DNA of 64,000 nucleotides from Lucinisca nassula (lineage: Eukaryota; Mollusca; Bivalvia; Lucinida; Lucinidae), in assembly GCA_963580285.1 (NCBI GenBank), contig OY757017.1, forward strand, positions 111,943,245 through 112,007,244. The letters run 5' to 3'. Under the pieces are notes generated by a model. That model ran no database searches and was not told the origin of the DNA. It saw only the letters and a list, made by a program, of their open reading frames with translations. A program made the position numbers and the translations under genes. This document shows positions 31,259-41,562 of this stretch, piece by piece. Positions within the stretch are counted from its first letter, which is position 1; each line of letters starts with the position of its first letter.

Positions 31259-31370
31259 CTTAACCCTTGTCCCGCTGAACACAACAACCCCTAACTTTGC
31301 GAACAGTGTTGATCCAAACTTGAATGAAAACATTATGTATCAAGTAATCTGATTAGTTGATAGTAAGAAC
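31259..31370 (-). mobile_element. P1 MITE, left half
   Basis: TTAA-CCCTTGTCCCGCTG and 'atcaagtaatctgattagttgatag'; the core hairpin is reduced and the right end is lost. Confidence 0.65.
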
Positions 31371-31782
31371 TAGAGCCAGTGTTTATGAAACACAATGCCC
31401 CCAACTGCTTGACCCTAACACTGCTTGTCCCTAACAGTAATTGAGATATCTTGTTTTTATGTGGCTGTAATGCTGAAATTACACAAGAAAAGCTGTAGTT
31501 AATCAGGTCGTTTATTTATCACCCCCTACTAGTTTTTTAAGTTACAGGATAATAGCTCATACAGTTTTAGAGATACAGTCAAACTTGTCTTAGTGGCCAC
31601 CTTTATTAAGCGAGCAACCTGTCTTAAGCAAGCATGCATTAAGTTCCACAAACTATTCTTCCGCGAAAAACAAAGAAGCATAATACCTTGCATCTTTTAT
31701 CCAGGATTTTTTTTCAACAGTTAATCAGTTCATCTACACATCATCCCAAACCAGCTTGTAAAGTTGCAGGGCAATCGCTCAT

Positions 31783-32881
31783 CATCATCATCAACGGATT
31801 TTTGATTAACGTGCAGGTACAGGGGCAACGTCCACATAAGTGGGCCCCCTTCCAGGTAGCTGGCTTGCTGCACGCATGGCAGATCTTACACCAGATCTCC
31901 AGGCTTGTCTATCATGAGGATCGATAGCAGAGAGCTTCCATTCTCTGCAATCTCTTTCTGTTAGTTGCTTCCAGGTCATCTTGGGCCTGCCTGGCCCCCG
32001 CTTTCCACTTACCTGTATGTCACAGGCAGTCTTGATTGCACCGTTGGAGCGTTCCACATGTCCATACCAGCGAAGTCTTCTCTCTTTCAGGATGAGGTCC
32101 AGGTCCTCAATGCCAAGACGCTCAAGTAACTCACTGGACCTGATGGTGACAGTGTCCTGTGGCTTGACATTGCAGATCTGTCTGATCATTGCCCTGTCAT
32201 TTCGCTGTAGACGTTGGAGGTTTGGCTTTGTCAATGGCCATGTCTCACTGGCATGGAGCATTGCGCTCCGCACACAAGAGCTATACACACGGCCACGTGT
32301 CTTGAACGAGAGGTGGCGGGAAGAGAGAACTGGTAGCAACTCCTTGAATTTCTTCCAGGCTGTTTTCACACGTGATGTAGTTGAAAGGTCGCAACCACCC
32401 CCTGCAGAGAGCATATCACCTAGGTAGCAGAAGGAAGCTACAACCTCCAGCTTGTCTGATCCGACTTGAACTTCCCTCTGTGGTCTGCCATCTAAGGGGC
32501 GTGCAGTTCCTTGGCACCGTGTACACCTGTACTCAGGGTCCTCTATCAAGCGTTTGAGCCCACTGCATTTCTTGTGCACCCAGAACTTGCAGCCATTACA
32601 AAAGATACTGTTGCTGCCCACTCCAGTGCGACATACAGCGCATGGGAACTGGCCTGTACTCTGCAAGAGGTCCAGACCTGTACCACAGATCATGATCTTT
32701 GTCTTTCCTGCATTCACTCTCAGCCCTTTCGCCTCCATTGCGTCTTTCCAAGTTAAGAGCCTCCTGACACATTCCTCAAGGGATTCAGCTATGATGACAA
32801 GGTCATCAGCATACAGGTCCTCCCAGGGGACTCCAGAGCGGAACTCGCATGACAAGGCTTCAAGCACAATGATGAAAAGCA
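31783..32881 (-). mobile_element. 5'-truncated LINE inserted in TRE-2
   Basis: Minus orientation: the 3' end carries a trinucleotide tail (TGATGATGATGA, 31784-31797). The host repeat breaks at 'gggcaatcgctca' and resumes at 'ttattgagatatc'; the unbroken site is seen at about 33838-33860. Confidence 0.85.
31806..32867 (-). CDS. Non-LTR retrotransposon reverse transcriptase (partial) with PHD-like finger
   Basis: A 353-codon uninterrupted frame. It begins inside the RT palm: LYADDLVIIAES is the catalytic motif and NAGKTKIM follows. Then comes a C4HC3 cysteine/histidine set, CAVCRTG…FCNGCKFWVHKKCSG…YRCTRC, with the spacing of a PHD finger, roughly residues 79-118. After it come VVASFCYLGDMLSAGGG and the thumb/connection region with SCVRSAMLHASETW, LRWYGHVERS and SGKRGPGRPKMTW. 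It ends VDVAPVPAR. Endonuclease and early RT motifs are absent, so the copy cannot transpose, yet no stop or frameshift has accumulated: it is young. This RT-with-finger type is widespread in invertebrate genomes, probably RTE-like; the clade is not certain. Confidence 0.85.
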   Translation of the reverse strand: MLEALSCEFRSGVPWEDLYADDLVIIAESLEECVRRLLTWKDAMEAKGLRVNAGKTKIMICGTGLDLLQSTGQFPCAVCRTGVGSNSIFCNGCKFWVHKKCSGLKRLIEDPEYRCTRCQGTARPLDGRPQREVQVGSDKLEVVASFCYLGDMLSAGGGCDLSTTSRVKTAWKKFKELLPVLSSRHLSFKTRGRVYSSCVRSAMLHASETWPLTKPNLQRLQRNDRAMIRQICNVKPQDTVTIRSSELLERLGIEDLDLILKERRLRWYGHVERSNGAIKTACDIQVSGKRGPGRPKMTWKQLTERDCREWKLSAIDPHDRQAWRSGVRSAMRAASQLPGRGPTYVDVAPVPAR

Positions 32882-34859
32882 GTTATTGAGATATCTTGCT
32901 TACAAGCTGAAAACACGAAAAAAATCTAAGGGCCATAACTCAAGAAAAAAAAATCGGATTTTGTTTCAAAAGTTGATCAGTTCATCTACTCATCATCCCC
33001 GACAAGTCTGTGAAGTTTCGGGGAAAAACCTCAAATAGTTTTTTTAGATATCTTGCTTACAAACTTAAAACGCGAAAAATTTCAAAGGGCCATAACTCAA
33101 GAAAAAAAATTTCGGATTTTTTTCAAAAGTTAATCAGTTCATCTACTCATCATCCCCAACCAGCATGTAAAGTTTCAGGGCAATAGCTCAAACAGTTTTT
33201 GAGATATCTTGCTTACAAGATTTCATAGTATTTTTTGCAAAGGGGCATAACTCAAAAAAGGGGCATAATCCTGACGAGAAAAAAAACACGGGTCAATTAT
33301 TTTTTCATGAGGAATCCATATATGAAATTTCAAAAACCTAGCACCCATGGTTCTAAAGTTATGCTATGCAGTAAAAAGTGGGACGGACGTAAGGACGGAA
33401 GGACGGAAGGACGCCAAAACGCGAAAAATTTCAAAGGGCCATAACTCAAGAAAAAAATTTCGGATTTTTTTCAAAAGTTAATCAGTTCATCTACTCATCA
33501 TCCCCAACCAGCCTGTAAAGTTTCAGGGCAATAGCTCAAACAATTTTTGAGATATCTTGCTTACAAGCTGAAAACACGAAAAAAATCAAAGGGCCATAAC
33601 TCAAGAAAAAAAAATTGGATTTTTTTCAAAAGTTAATCAGTTCATCTACTCATCATACCCAACCAGTCTGTGAAGTTTTGGGGAAAAACCTCGTATAGTT
33701 TTTGAGATATCTTGCTTACAAACTTAAAACGCGAAAAATTTCAAAGGGCCATAACTCAAGAAAAAAATATAGGATTTTTTTTCAACAGTTAATCAGTTCA
33801 TCTACACATCATCCCAAACCAGCTTGTAAAGTTGCAGGGCAATCGCTCAAACAATTATTGAGATATCTTGCTTACAAGCTGAAAACACGAAAAAAATCTA
33901 AGGGCCATAACTCAAGAAAAAAAAATCGGATTTTTTTCAAAAGTTGATCAGTTCATCTACTCATCATCCCCGACAAGTCTGTGAAGTTTCGGGGAAAAAC
34001 CTCAAATAGTTTTTTTAGATATCTTGCTTACAAACTTAAAACGCGAAAAATTTCAAAGGGCCATAACTCAAGAAAAAAATTTCGGTTTTTTTTCAAAAGT
34101 TAATCAGTTCATCTACTCATCATCCCCAACCAGCATGTAAAGTTTCAGGGCAATAGCTCAAACAGTTTTTGAGATATCTTGCTTACAAGATTTCATAGTA
34201 TTTTTTGCAAAGGGGCATAACTCAAAAAAGGGGCATAATCCTGACGAGAAAAAAAACACGGGTCAATTATTTTTTCATGAGGAATCCATATATGAAATTT
34301 CAAAAACCTAGCACCCATGGTTCTAAAGTTATGCTATGCAGTAAAAAGTGGGACGGACGTAAGGACGGAAGGACGGAAGGACGGACGGACGAACAGGGCA
34401 AAACCAATATGCCCCCACAACTTCTTCGAAGTTGGGGGCATAAACAGGTGTGACAAAGTTAGTTTATTCAGCAGGACAGGGTAAAAGACTACCAATTTAA
34501 TTTTTCAAGTAACATTGCTATACACAATGTACTTTGCCTTGGCAACAAAACAACAACACAAGCACCAAATTTGGTTTACCGAAAAAAATAATCATGAAAA
34601 ACATGAATAAACTGAAATTAAAAAGTAATGGTATGCAAGAATAAGAATAGCAGGCTCATAATCAATACCACATAGTCCTTTCAAAGCCCTCGGGTTTCCT
34701 GGATTGACCAGAACCTTAACCTAGCCTCCATTACAATCGGCCCAGTGACATTCCTCCGGTTCAAAAAGCTTATATCAGATCCTTAGTCAAGATGAAGATT
34801 TTGATTAATATTATCCTAAGCAAAGAAATGAAAGTACCGTAATTGTCCTTAATATTGGG

Positions 34860-35060
34860 ACAGATAGGCACAAGCAAACAGTGCAGACCCTGATCAGACT
34901 GCTCCTGAAGGAGCAGTCTGATCTGGGTCTTCACTGTTTGCCATTCCGTCCACACCTTTTGGACTCCTTGCTGGAAAGTGAAACTAATTTGTCAATATTT
35001 TAGGAGCATTACAGCAGGTCCTCAAGGTGTCCAAATATTTAGCATTTTTACAGTGCAGCA
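34860..35060 (+). repeat. E6 element, best copy
   Basis: A near-perfect core hairpin (34877-34942, meeting at GCTCCTGAAGGAGC) followed by 'ccttttggactccttgctgga' and 'ggagcattacagcaggtcctcaaggtgtccaaa'. Clear termini were not found. Confidence 0.65.
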
Positions 35061-35440
35061 TAACTTCAATGGCTCAAACACCAAAGGCTTCTTTACCATG
35101 GCTGAGTCAAACACATTCTTCAGGCCCTAAGAAATTCTTCCCAATTTATAGTAGTCGCCGATAAAATTGACTAGGCGGAGCTATCGTTTGCACCTGCCCT
35201 TGGAATGTTCTATTAACAAAAAGGTAAACCAAGTCACCCGATTGTGTGAATTCAGCTGTAACACAAAGCTGTGGCGTATATGGCTATTTGGTCTGCTCGA
35301 AAAAAAGCATGGGAAAGGCACTCTACCAAATCTTCTGGTGGACTTCTGGTTTGACATATATTGACAATGCATGAATAGCTCCGTCTGCAACTATTATATT
35401 TAGATCCAAATATTTAAGAATGATTTTGGGAGATTTTTCT
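35061..35440. other. No recognised feature
   Basis: Frames of 65-69 codons on both strands at 35167-35390 overlap each other and match nothing I know. Confidence 0.3.
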
Positions 35441-35454
35441 TGTTTTAGCATAAA

Positions 35455-35606
35455 ATGTATGTTGTGTACTAATTAGAATTTCCTCAGTGAGGTGGTTCTA
35501 ATGAGTACATACAACATACACATACTATAGATAAATGTATGTTGTGTGTACTCATTAGAATTGCCTCAGTGAGGCGATTCTAATGAGTACACACAACATA
35601 CACATA
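35455..35606. repeat. Two consecutive FB-A-like hairpins
   Basis: ATGTATGTTGTGTACTAATT…AATGAGTACATACAACATAC, then after 14 bp the same again with tighter pairing (ATGTATGTTGTGTGTACTC and its complement). Both centres are the 'CCTCAGTGAGG' type. Confidence 0.8.
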
Positions 35607-35610
35607 GGTG

Positions 35611-36348
35611 ATGGCAAAGATATCCCTAAATTATTACTACATGTATTGTGCCTCCAGACCAATCCTCACTGGCTCCAACCACGCCTGTCCCAAACAAATT
35701 TCCATGGTCCCAATGGTGTCTGACCCAATGAAGTTTGAAGCTTATGTTTTACCTGTCCAGTCACCCCAGTAATCAAAGCCACCTTCCTCCGGTCTGTCAT
35801 GGTTATTGCTGTCTGGTTCATTTTTTATTACTTTTTCCACCTTCACACAGCTATTTCTTTACTTATGAATGAGAATGTTGCAAAAGAACCTATTTATGGG
35901 GTGTGCAACCAGGTATTATACTAAAATGGGCCTGCTTAGTCTATAAGCAAGATTCCTGGGTTCGAGTAACTAGACTCCTAGGTTTGGGTAGCCAAAAGCC
36001 TTAGTAATAGCCATAGTAATCAAGTAGCACACAATAAAAGTGATTATCTATATCAGCCTATGCATCTGCACCTTTATTGTTCACATGCGGAAAAAGACAG
36101 GTTTGCATATGACTCAGCTCTAATGACTTTAAAAATGTAATATAAATATATGTAAAATAGAATAAAAAGTGGAAAATACACGTTGCAAGTCACGTTTCGG
36201 ACAAGTGCTCATAAAATTGTTAAACCCACCAGACTATAAAATAAAACTGTTTAGACAAGTTCATAAACCCAAAAGCTTGCTGTGCTTTTCTGAAGGTTTA
36301 CACATGGTTAAAGGTAAAATCCAATTTTCTTCACAATGCACCAAAATA
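35611..36348. other. No recognised feature
   Basis: AT-rich; no element family, RNA or convincing frame. Confidence 0.3.
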
Positions 36349-36581
36349 CACACACAGGTGAAAGCCTCTTTATAACACTATTAATGGGGTCCAAAGCAGA
36401 AACTGTGTTAGTTAAACAACCATGTTATATCCAATCAAAAATGTATAGATTATATAGAAAAATGACCATTTATGGTCATTTTTTCTATATAATCTTATAC
36501 ATTTTTGGGACCCATCTTGAAACTGTGTTATATCCATAACTGTGTTATAATGAACTGCGTTATAATGAGGCTGTGGTGTAT
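36349..36581. mobile_element. TA-flanked MITE M2, copy 2
   Basis: Inverted with respect to 2070-2286. Central hairpin AAAAATGACCATTTATGG with its complement, right end 'aatgaggctgtggtgta'; the left end has decayed. Confidence 0.65.
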
Positions 36582-36732
36582 TTGTAAATTTTACAGAATG
36601 TATTATGATGCACGTGAATGCAAATACATATGTGTAAAATTTACAAAAGTGCAAAACAATACACCTGGTTAAATCTGACCAAAAGTAAAAGTATTTTTAC
36701 TTTTACATGGGTAAGTATTTGGGCATTATTTT

Positions 36733-36882
36733 CTGGCGAAAGAATGTGCACTGTACTGGTTAACCGCTTACGTATAAGCCTGCCCAGGAAAGTGTTGATA
36801 GGTAAACTGACCGGCTCAAAAATGACCTAAATAGTGTTGACTGGGCCGTAAAACTCCAATACAGACAAACAAACAAATTTGG
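36733..36882 (+). repeat. SINE-E, 3' half
   Basis: 'ctggcgaaagaatgtgcactgtactggttaac…ataagcctgcccaggaaag' to the AAAC tail. It gives the uninterrupted version of 17230-17545. Confidence 0.75.
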
Positions 36883-37185
36883 GCATTAATTGGGTCATCT
36901 GAATGCAAAGTTAATTTTTATGTGTATTTTATTTTTATCTTTGAGTGGGGGTGTTTACAACATGGAGCTGTGGTGTTAAATGGGGCAGGGCGGGGCTTGC
37001 CTGGGCATTTAGGATTGCATTACATTTTATCAAATGACATTCAGTCCCTTTTACATCTGGTTGGCTATGACATCTAGTTGCTATAACATTTTGTTGAATG
37101 ACAAAGGATGGGTAAGGATAGGGTAGGGTCAGGTAGTTAAAATCACATAAATATCTTCCTTTTTCCCCCTTTATCAAAAATATCT

Positions 37186-37235
37186 CCAAAATAACCTTTA
37201 CAGTGTTGATGGGGAAGTTAAACCTCAAATCAAAC
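37186..37235 (+). repeat. SINE-D tail fragment
   Basis: 'ctccaaaataacctttacagtgttgatgggg…caaatcaaacaaac'. Confidence 0.75.
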
Positions 37236-37380
37236 AAACAAAAACCAAGGAGGTGGAAGAGACAGTATAGATGAAAGTGAGGGACAGTGAAAGAAGAGGA
37301 AAATGAATGGCAGGTTAGAAATTGAAGAAATAACAACATCCCCCCCCCCCCTCTACCCTTACCTGCAGCAACAGCAGTAA

Positions 37381-37595
37381 CTAAACCCTTGACCTGCGGA
37401 ATATGTATATATGCCACACCCACTACTGATTATCAACCAATCAGATCACTTGATGCAAATTATTGCAACAAATTCATGAGCTGAATGACAAACAATGAAG
37501 ATCCTGATCAGATGGCTTCTTCAGAAGCCATGTGATCTGGATCTACGTTGTTTGAAAGATAAGGCATATCTGGGCTCAGCAGGTACAAGGGTTAA
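37381..37595 (+). mobile_element. P1 MITE
   Basis: CTAA-CCCTTGACCTGCGG at the left and CAGCAGGTACAAGGG-TTAA at the right; core hairpin 37490-37552. Confidence 0.8.
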
Positions 37596-37694
37596 TTGAG
37601 CATACAATAATTACTTTTCAAACTGGTTAAAAATACTTTTTGATTTGTCGCTAACATTAAATTTCAGTTTAATGACTTTCAATACCCATTTACA

Positions 37695-37790
37695 ACAACA
37701 ACAAAAATAGTAATAATAATTATAATAATAACAATAATAATAATACTGATAATAACAACAATAATCACAATAATGATAATAATAATAATT
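37695..37790. repeat. (AAT)n-rich microsatellite
   Basis: AATAATAATTATAATAATAA and similar units with scattered interruptions. Confidence 0.85.
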
Positions 37791-38041
37791 CATAGGAAAA
37801 GCATATAAGTCCCAGTAGAAAAACAAAATTTAAACCAGAAAAAGCACAGCTGTCACTAAGCAAAGTGAAGTATCCAAACTGTGTTGCACAAGATGGAAAA
37901 CTGATGATATAAAATATGTATGATTTCTTAATCAATAAGCTGTTAATATGTGAGTGTACCATATCATTCCCAACTACTGGGATGTATATGAGGTCCCTGC
38001 TAACAATGCAGACCCAGATCAGAGTCTATTATTGCATAATA

Positions 38042-38398
38042 CAGGGCATTTTCTGCCTGTTCAGCAGGGCCGAAATTCGGCCCCATTCCCAATGCAAAAT
38101 AGCCTAAATTTTTCCCAATTTCACCATATTTCATCCCCAAAAATGAAAAAAGTAAAAGCCACAAAAGGAACAGAGAAAACAATACTTAACATCAGATAGT
38201 CAAGATGAAAATTCACCACAGTGAAGCTACAGCTGTATTGCACTGCTTCACTATCAAATTCACAAGACTATCATGAGCAAAATTCATCATCCTAGCATTT
38301 CTCTGACGAAATTGTGTTCCCAATTTTGGTATTTTGTCGGTAATTTTTTCCCAATTTTGCCCAGGGGCCTTTTCCTAAATTACCTGGATAAAGCCCTG
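38042..38398 (+). mobile_element. CAGGGC/GCCCTG element with 5-bp target duplication
   Basis: Ends CAGGGCATTTTCTGCC / TGGATAAAGCCCTG, flanked by perfect TAATA (38037-38041 and 38399-38403). Homologous over its length to 13210-13554. Confidence 0.75.
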
Positions 38399-38485
38399 TA
38401 ATATTATCAGCTGTTTTTATATAAACCCTGTAAACAATGGGTCCTTCAAACAGAACTACTGTAATGATGCTAAGTATTGTGAAAG

Positions 38486-38680
38486 ACAGGCCTAAGCAAA
38501 CAGTGCAGAACCCAGATCAGTCTGGAGCAGTCTGATCAGGGTCTACACTGTTTGCTATTCCATCTGCACTTCAAGGAATCCCTGCTGGATTGTGAAACAA
38601 ATTTGTTAAAGTTTTAGGAGAATTACAGCAAGTCCTCAAAGTGTCCAAATTCTAAAATTTTTAAGGTATATCAAGAATCT
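38486..38680 (+). repeat. E6 element
   Basis: Core hairpin with a shortened centre (CAGTCTGGAGCAGTCTGATC), then 'ccctgctggattgtgaaac' and 'ggagaattacagcaagtcctcaaa'. Confidence 0.6.
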
Positions 38681-38724
38681 TCAATTGGATTATCTGTGTG
38701 GGCCGCAATGGTACCTGATTGTAT

Positions 38725-38909
38725 TTAACTCTTATCATGCTGTTAATGACAACCCCTATCTTTGGAAACAGTGTAGATCCAGATCAGGATCTACACTGTT
38801 TGGCATTCAGTATATGAATTTGTAGCAATAAATTAAATCAAGTAATCTGATTGGTTCAAAGTCAGAAATGGGTGTGGCTAAACAGAATATTCAGCAAGAT
38901 AAGGGTTAA
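38725..38909 (-). mobile_element. P1 MITE, hairpin centre deleted
   Basis: TTAA-CTCTTATCATGCTG … CAGCAAGATAAGGG-TTAA, 185 bp. The core jumps from GTAGATCCAGATCAGGATCTAC with the central 28 bp lost. Confidence 0.8.
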
Positions 38910-39002
38910 TAGAACAGAACCTCTTCATAACACTATTATATCATCGTTTTGTATATTTGCAATATTTTAATTTCTTTTGAATATAGCAGTATCATATTCT
39001 AA

Positions 39003-39352
39003 TGTTTGTTTTGTTTGATTTCAGCGTTAACGTCCCCTTCAACACTGTAACAACACTCTTCTCGGCCCTCGCCCATCGGGGCTTGAAGAAATATATGGGC
39101 TGCATGATGCTTCCACGCAGAGCTGAAACCGACCCGCACACGAGTACTGGTAAACTGCTTAGAGGATCTAAGCCTGCCAAGGCAAAGTGGTGCGAGTAAT
39201 GCTTATAAACCCTATTGGTTTCATTGGGCGACAGGGCTTGAGATGTCATTTCATCTCAATGTCCGGTAAAAGTCCCACAAAATAGGAAGCAATGTCTCCA
39301 AAATCACCTATACAGTGTTGACGGGGACGATAAACCTCAAATCAAACAAATT
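39003..39352 (+). mobile_element. SINE-D pair flanked by ~80-bp direct repeats
   Basis: A short minus-strand tail (39003-39055) faces a full plus-strand SINE-D (39062-39352). The flanks 38910-38990 and 39356-39437 are homologous ('aatagaacagaacctctt.ataacact', 'attttaatttcttttgaatatagca'). Confidence 0.75.
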
Positions 39353-39435
39353 TAATAGAACAGAACCTCTTTATAACACTATTTAATATATCATTGTTTT
39401 AAATGTTTTAATTTCTTTTGAATATAGCATTATAA

Positions 39436-39676
39436 TATAGGCCCGGTACTTATTATGGTACTTATCGCCTATGGGAGCAGCGAAGGTTCAGGCGAGCCTG
39501 CGCATCCGCGCAGTCTCGCCAGAACCTTCGCTGCTCGCTCATACAAGCAGTGAATCAAGAGCAACCTTCAGACAGAAAGCCATATCCCTGGCCCCTCTGA
39601 ATGGGCTGGGCATGCGCAGTTAAAATTTGTCACGACGGAATGCTCGAAGACACAAATTCGCTTGGCGGGGCTCATA
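39436..39676 (+). mobile_element. TA-flanked MITE M3, copy 2
   Basis: Left end decayed; the inner stem and right end CGCTTGGCGGGGCTCATA are intact. Confidence 0.75.
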
Positions 39677-39732
39677 TTATAATGTACAGCCAAACTTCAA
39701 TGACTCGAACACCTTTGGGACAACGACAATCT

Positions 39733-39905
39733 GTAGATACCTCTGTGGTGTAGTGGTTATGTTACTTGCCTGATAAACCAGGGATTGCTGGATTGATCCC
39801 GGGCTTCTCCAAACTTTCGGATGAGTCTTTAAACTGAGGTCCCATCTTCATATGACCTTAGCTGTTGGTGGGATGTTAAACTAAAACACACTCACTCACT
39901 CATGA
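39733..39905 (+). mobile_element. SINE-C
   Basis: 'acctctgtggtgtagtggttatg', box B-like 'ggattgatccc', 'tcggatgagtctttaaactgagg', CACTCACTCACTC tail. Confidence 0.75.
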
Positions 39906-39997
39906 AAATCTGTTCGAGACAGGGGTAGTTTGAGCCACTGAGAGTAACTGTCAAACATGGAAAATGAGCCATTGGTGTTCGAGCCATCAAAGTTCGA

Positions 39998-40135
39998 CCA
40001 CATTTACCATATGTATTTTGACAGTTTGGCCTGAGCAAACAGTAGGAACCCAGATGAGACACTGCAGAATGTGGCATCTCATCAGGGTCTACACTGATTG
40101 CCACTTATCCAGCTATTTTAGACACATCATTGGAT
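39998..40135 (-). repeat. E5 fragment
   Basis: 'catttaccatatgtattttgacagtttggcctgagcaaacag', decayed core, 'gccacttatccagctattttag'. Confidence 0.65.
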
Positions 40136-40256
40136 AATAAACTCAAGTTAATCAGTTCATCTGCTCATCATCCTCTATCAGCAGATTAAGTTTCAACATA
40201 ACAGCTCAAAATTAGCCTCAAATAATTTTTGAGATATCAGGCCGCATACCGTATTC

Positions 40257-40821
40257 ATCCTAATTACCGCACATGCTCCTATAAGCGCACACCCAAAGCT
40301 TTTTTTGAAAAGGAAATGCATAAGCGCACTTTTTACAGTAACCTCGCCTTGAAGCTCTCACAGTAAATCTATAAAAACTTACCGTTATTTCTTCACCAGT
40401 GAAGGCAATGCTTAAGTATCCTTTACCGTCCCATTATTTTTTTGGTGGGGGTTCGGTTTTACAGCCCGTTCAAGGTTATTTCACTCATATCGAGCCGATC
40501 GTTAATCAGAGGTGGGCGTAAACAGGAGTACCCGGAGAAAAACCACCTGACCTTCTGTTGCAGATCTTGGCGTCTCACATGTGACCCGAGCCAGGCTTGA
40601 ACCTACAGCAGTGAGAGACTCAGTGATTAAGAGTCAGCACTCTAATTACCCACTTGGCCACGGAGGCCCATTTTCCGTCCTATTAAATATCAGTATGCAA
40701 CATCTCGGAAGCTATTGTTTTGAATCCAGTGTGCACTAATTAGGTAGATTTTTCACCAAGATTTTTTGACACCCTTTTGAAAAAAATAAGGCACGGTGAG
40801 GTAATTAGGGTGAATACGGTA
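40257..40821. mobile_element. TA-flanked MITE M1 containing a SINE-A
   Basis: Ends TACCGTATTCATCCTAATTA and its inverse, with TA duplicated. The uninterrupted copy is 51664-51996. Confidence 0.85.
40437..40674 (-). mobile_element. SINE-A with 11-bp target duplication
   Basis: Full SINE-A on the minus strand, flanked by CCGTCCCATTA (40426-40436) and CCGTCCTATTA (40675-40685). Confidence 0.85.
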
Positions 40822-41033
40822 ACTCAAGAAAGGGGCATAATCCTGAGAAGAAAAAAAACAGTATCAACTTTTTTTTCATAAGGAATCCATATATGAAATT
40901 TCAAAAACCTACATGTAGAATGCACGGTTCAAAAGTTATGCAATGCATTAAAAGCATGACAGGCCAGAAGGACTGCTGGACAAACAAATCAAAAGCAATA
41001 TGCCCCCATAACTTATTCAAAGTTGGAGGCACA

Positions 41034-41540
41034 ATGAAATCTCATACCCTGCCGCCAAATGAAACCAATAGGATTTATATGCATGGATCATTCGACTCGC
41101 ACCACTTTGCCTGGCCAGGCTAAGACCCTCTTTGCAGTTTTGTTTGTTTGATTTGAGGTTTAACATCCCCATCAACAGTGTAAAGGTCATTTTGGAAATG
41201 TTGCTTCCAATTTTGTGGGAATTTTACCCGACATTGAGATGAAATGACTTCTCAAGCCCTTCCATCCAATGAAACCAATAGGGTAATTTATATGCACTGA
41301 CAGCCCGACTCTCACCACTAAACCTGGGCAGGCTTAAAGTCTCTAAGTGGTTTACAAGTACTCCTGTGCGGTTGGTTTCAGCTCTGCATGGAAGCATCAT
41401 GCAGCCCAATCTATTTCTTTATGCCCCGATGAGCGGGGGCATTCTCTTTGCCAGTACTTATGATATGTGGTAGGTTTCAGCTCTGTGTGGGAGGAACATG
41501 CAGCCCAATCTATTTCTCCAAGCCCTGATGTGCTGGGTCC
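41034..41540 (-). mobile_element. Three adjacent SINE-D copies
   Basis: A fragment (41034-41142), a near-complete copy (41143-41447) and a 5' fragment (41466-41535, 'ggtttcagctctgtgtgggaggaacatgcagccc'), all on the minus strand. Confidence 0.75.
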
Positions 41541-41562
41541 AGGTTTAGGTTCTAATATACAA

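Larger units (their letters stand above)
31377..34443 (+). repeat. Tandem-repeat element TRE-2, ~170-bp unit
   Basis: Units contain GGGCCATAACTCAAGAAAA, AGTTAATCAGTTCATCTACT and 'tttgagatatcttgcttacaag'. It closes with GGACGGAAGGACGGA words and the hairpin TATGCCCCC…GGGGGCATA (34400-34441). About 610 bp ending at 33412 are repeated almost exactly at 33770-34382, a recent segmental duplication. A LINE sits in the first copy only. Repeated open frames here come from the unit. Confidence 0.8.
40138..41032 (+). repeat. Tandem-repeat element remnant with two nested insertions
   Basis: Starts with TRE-2-like sequence ('gttaatcagttcatctgctcatcatcc', 'ttttgagatatcag'), breaks at 40257 and resumes at 40820 ('actcaagaaaggggcataatcc'), ending with a TATGCCCCC hairpin. 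The interruption is an M1 MITE that itself contains a SINE-A. Confidence 0.75.

Noticed and set aside
31981..32889. Plus-strand frames of 81-148 codons
   Set aside because: They are antisense to the LINE reverse transcriptase, whose motifs are on the minus strand.
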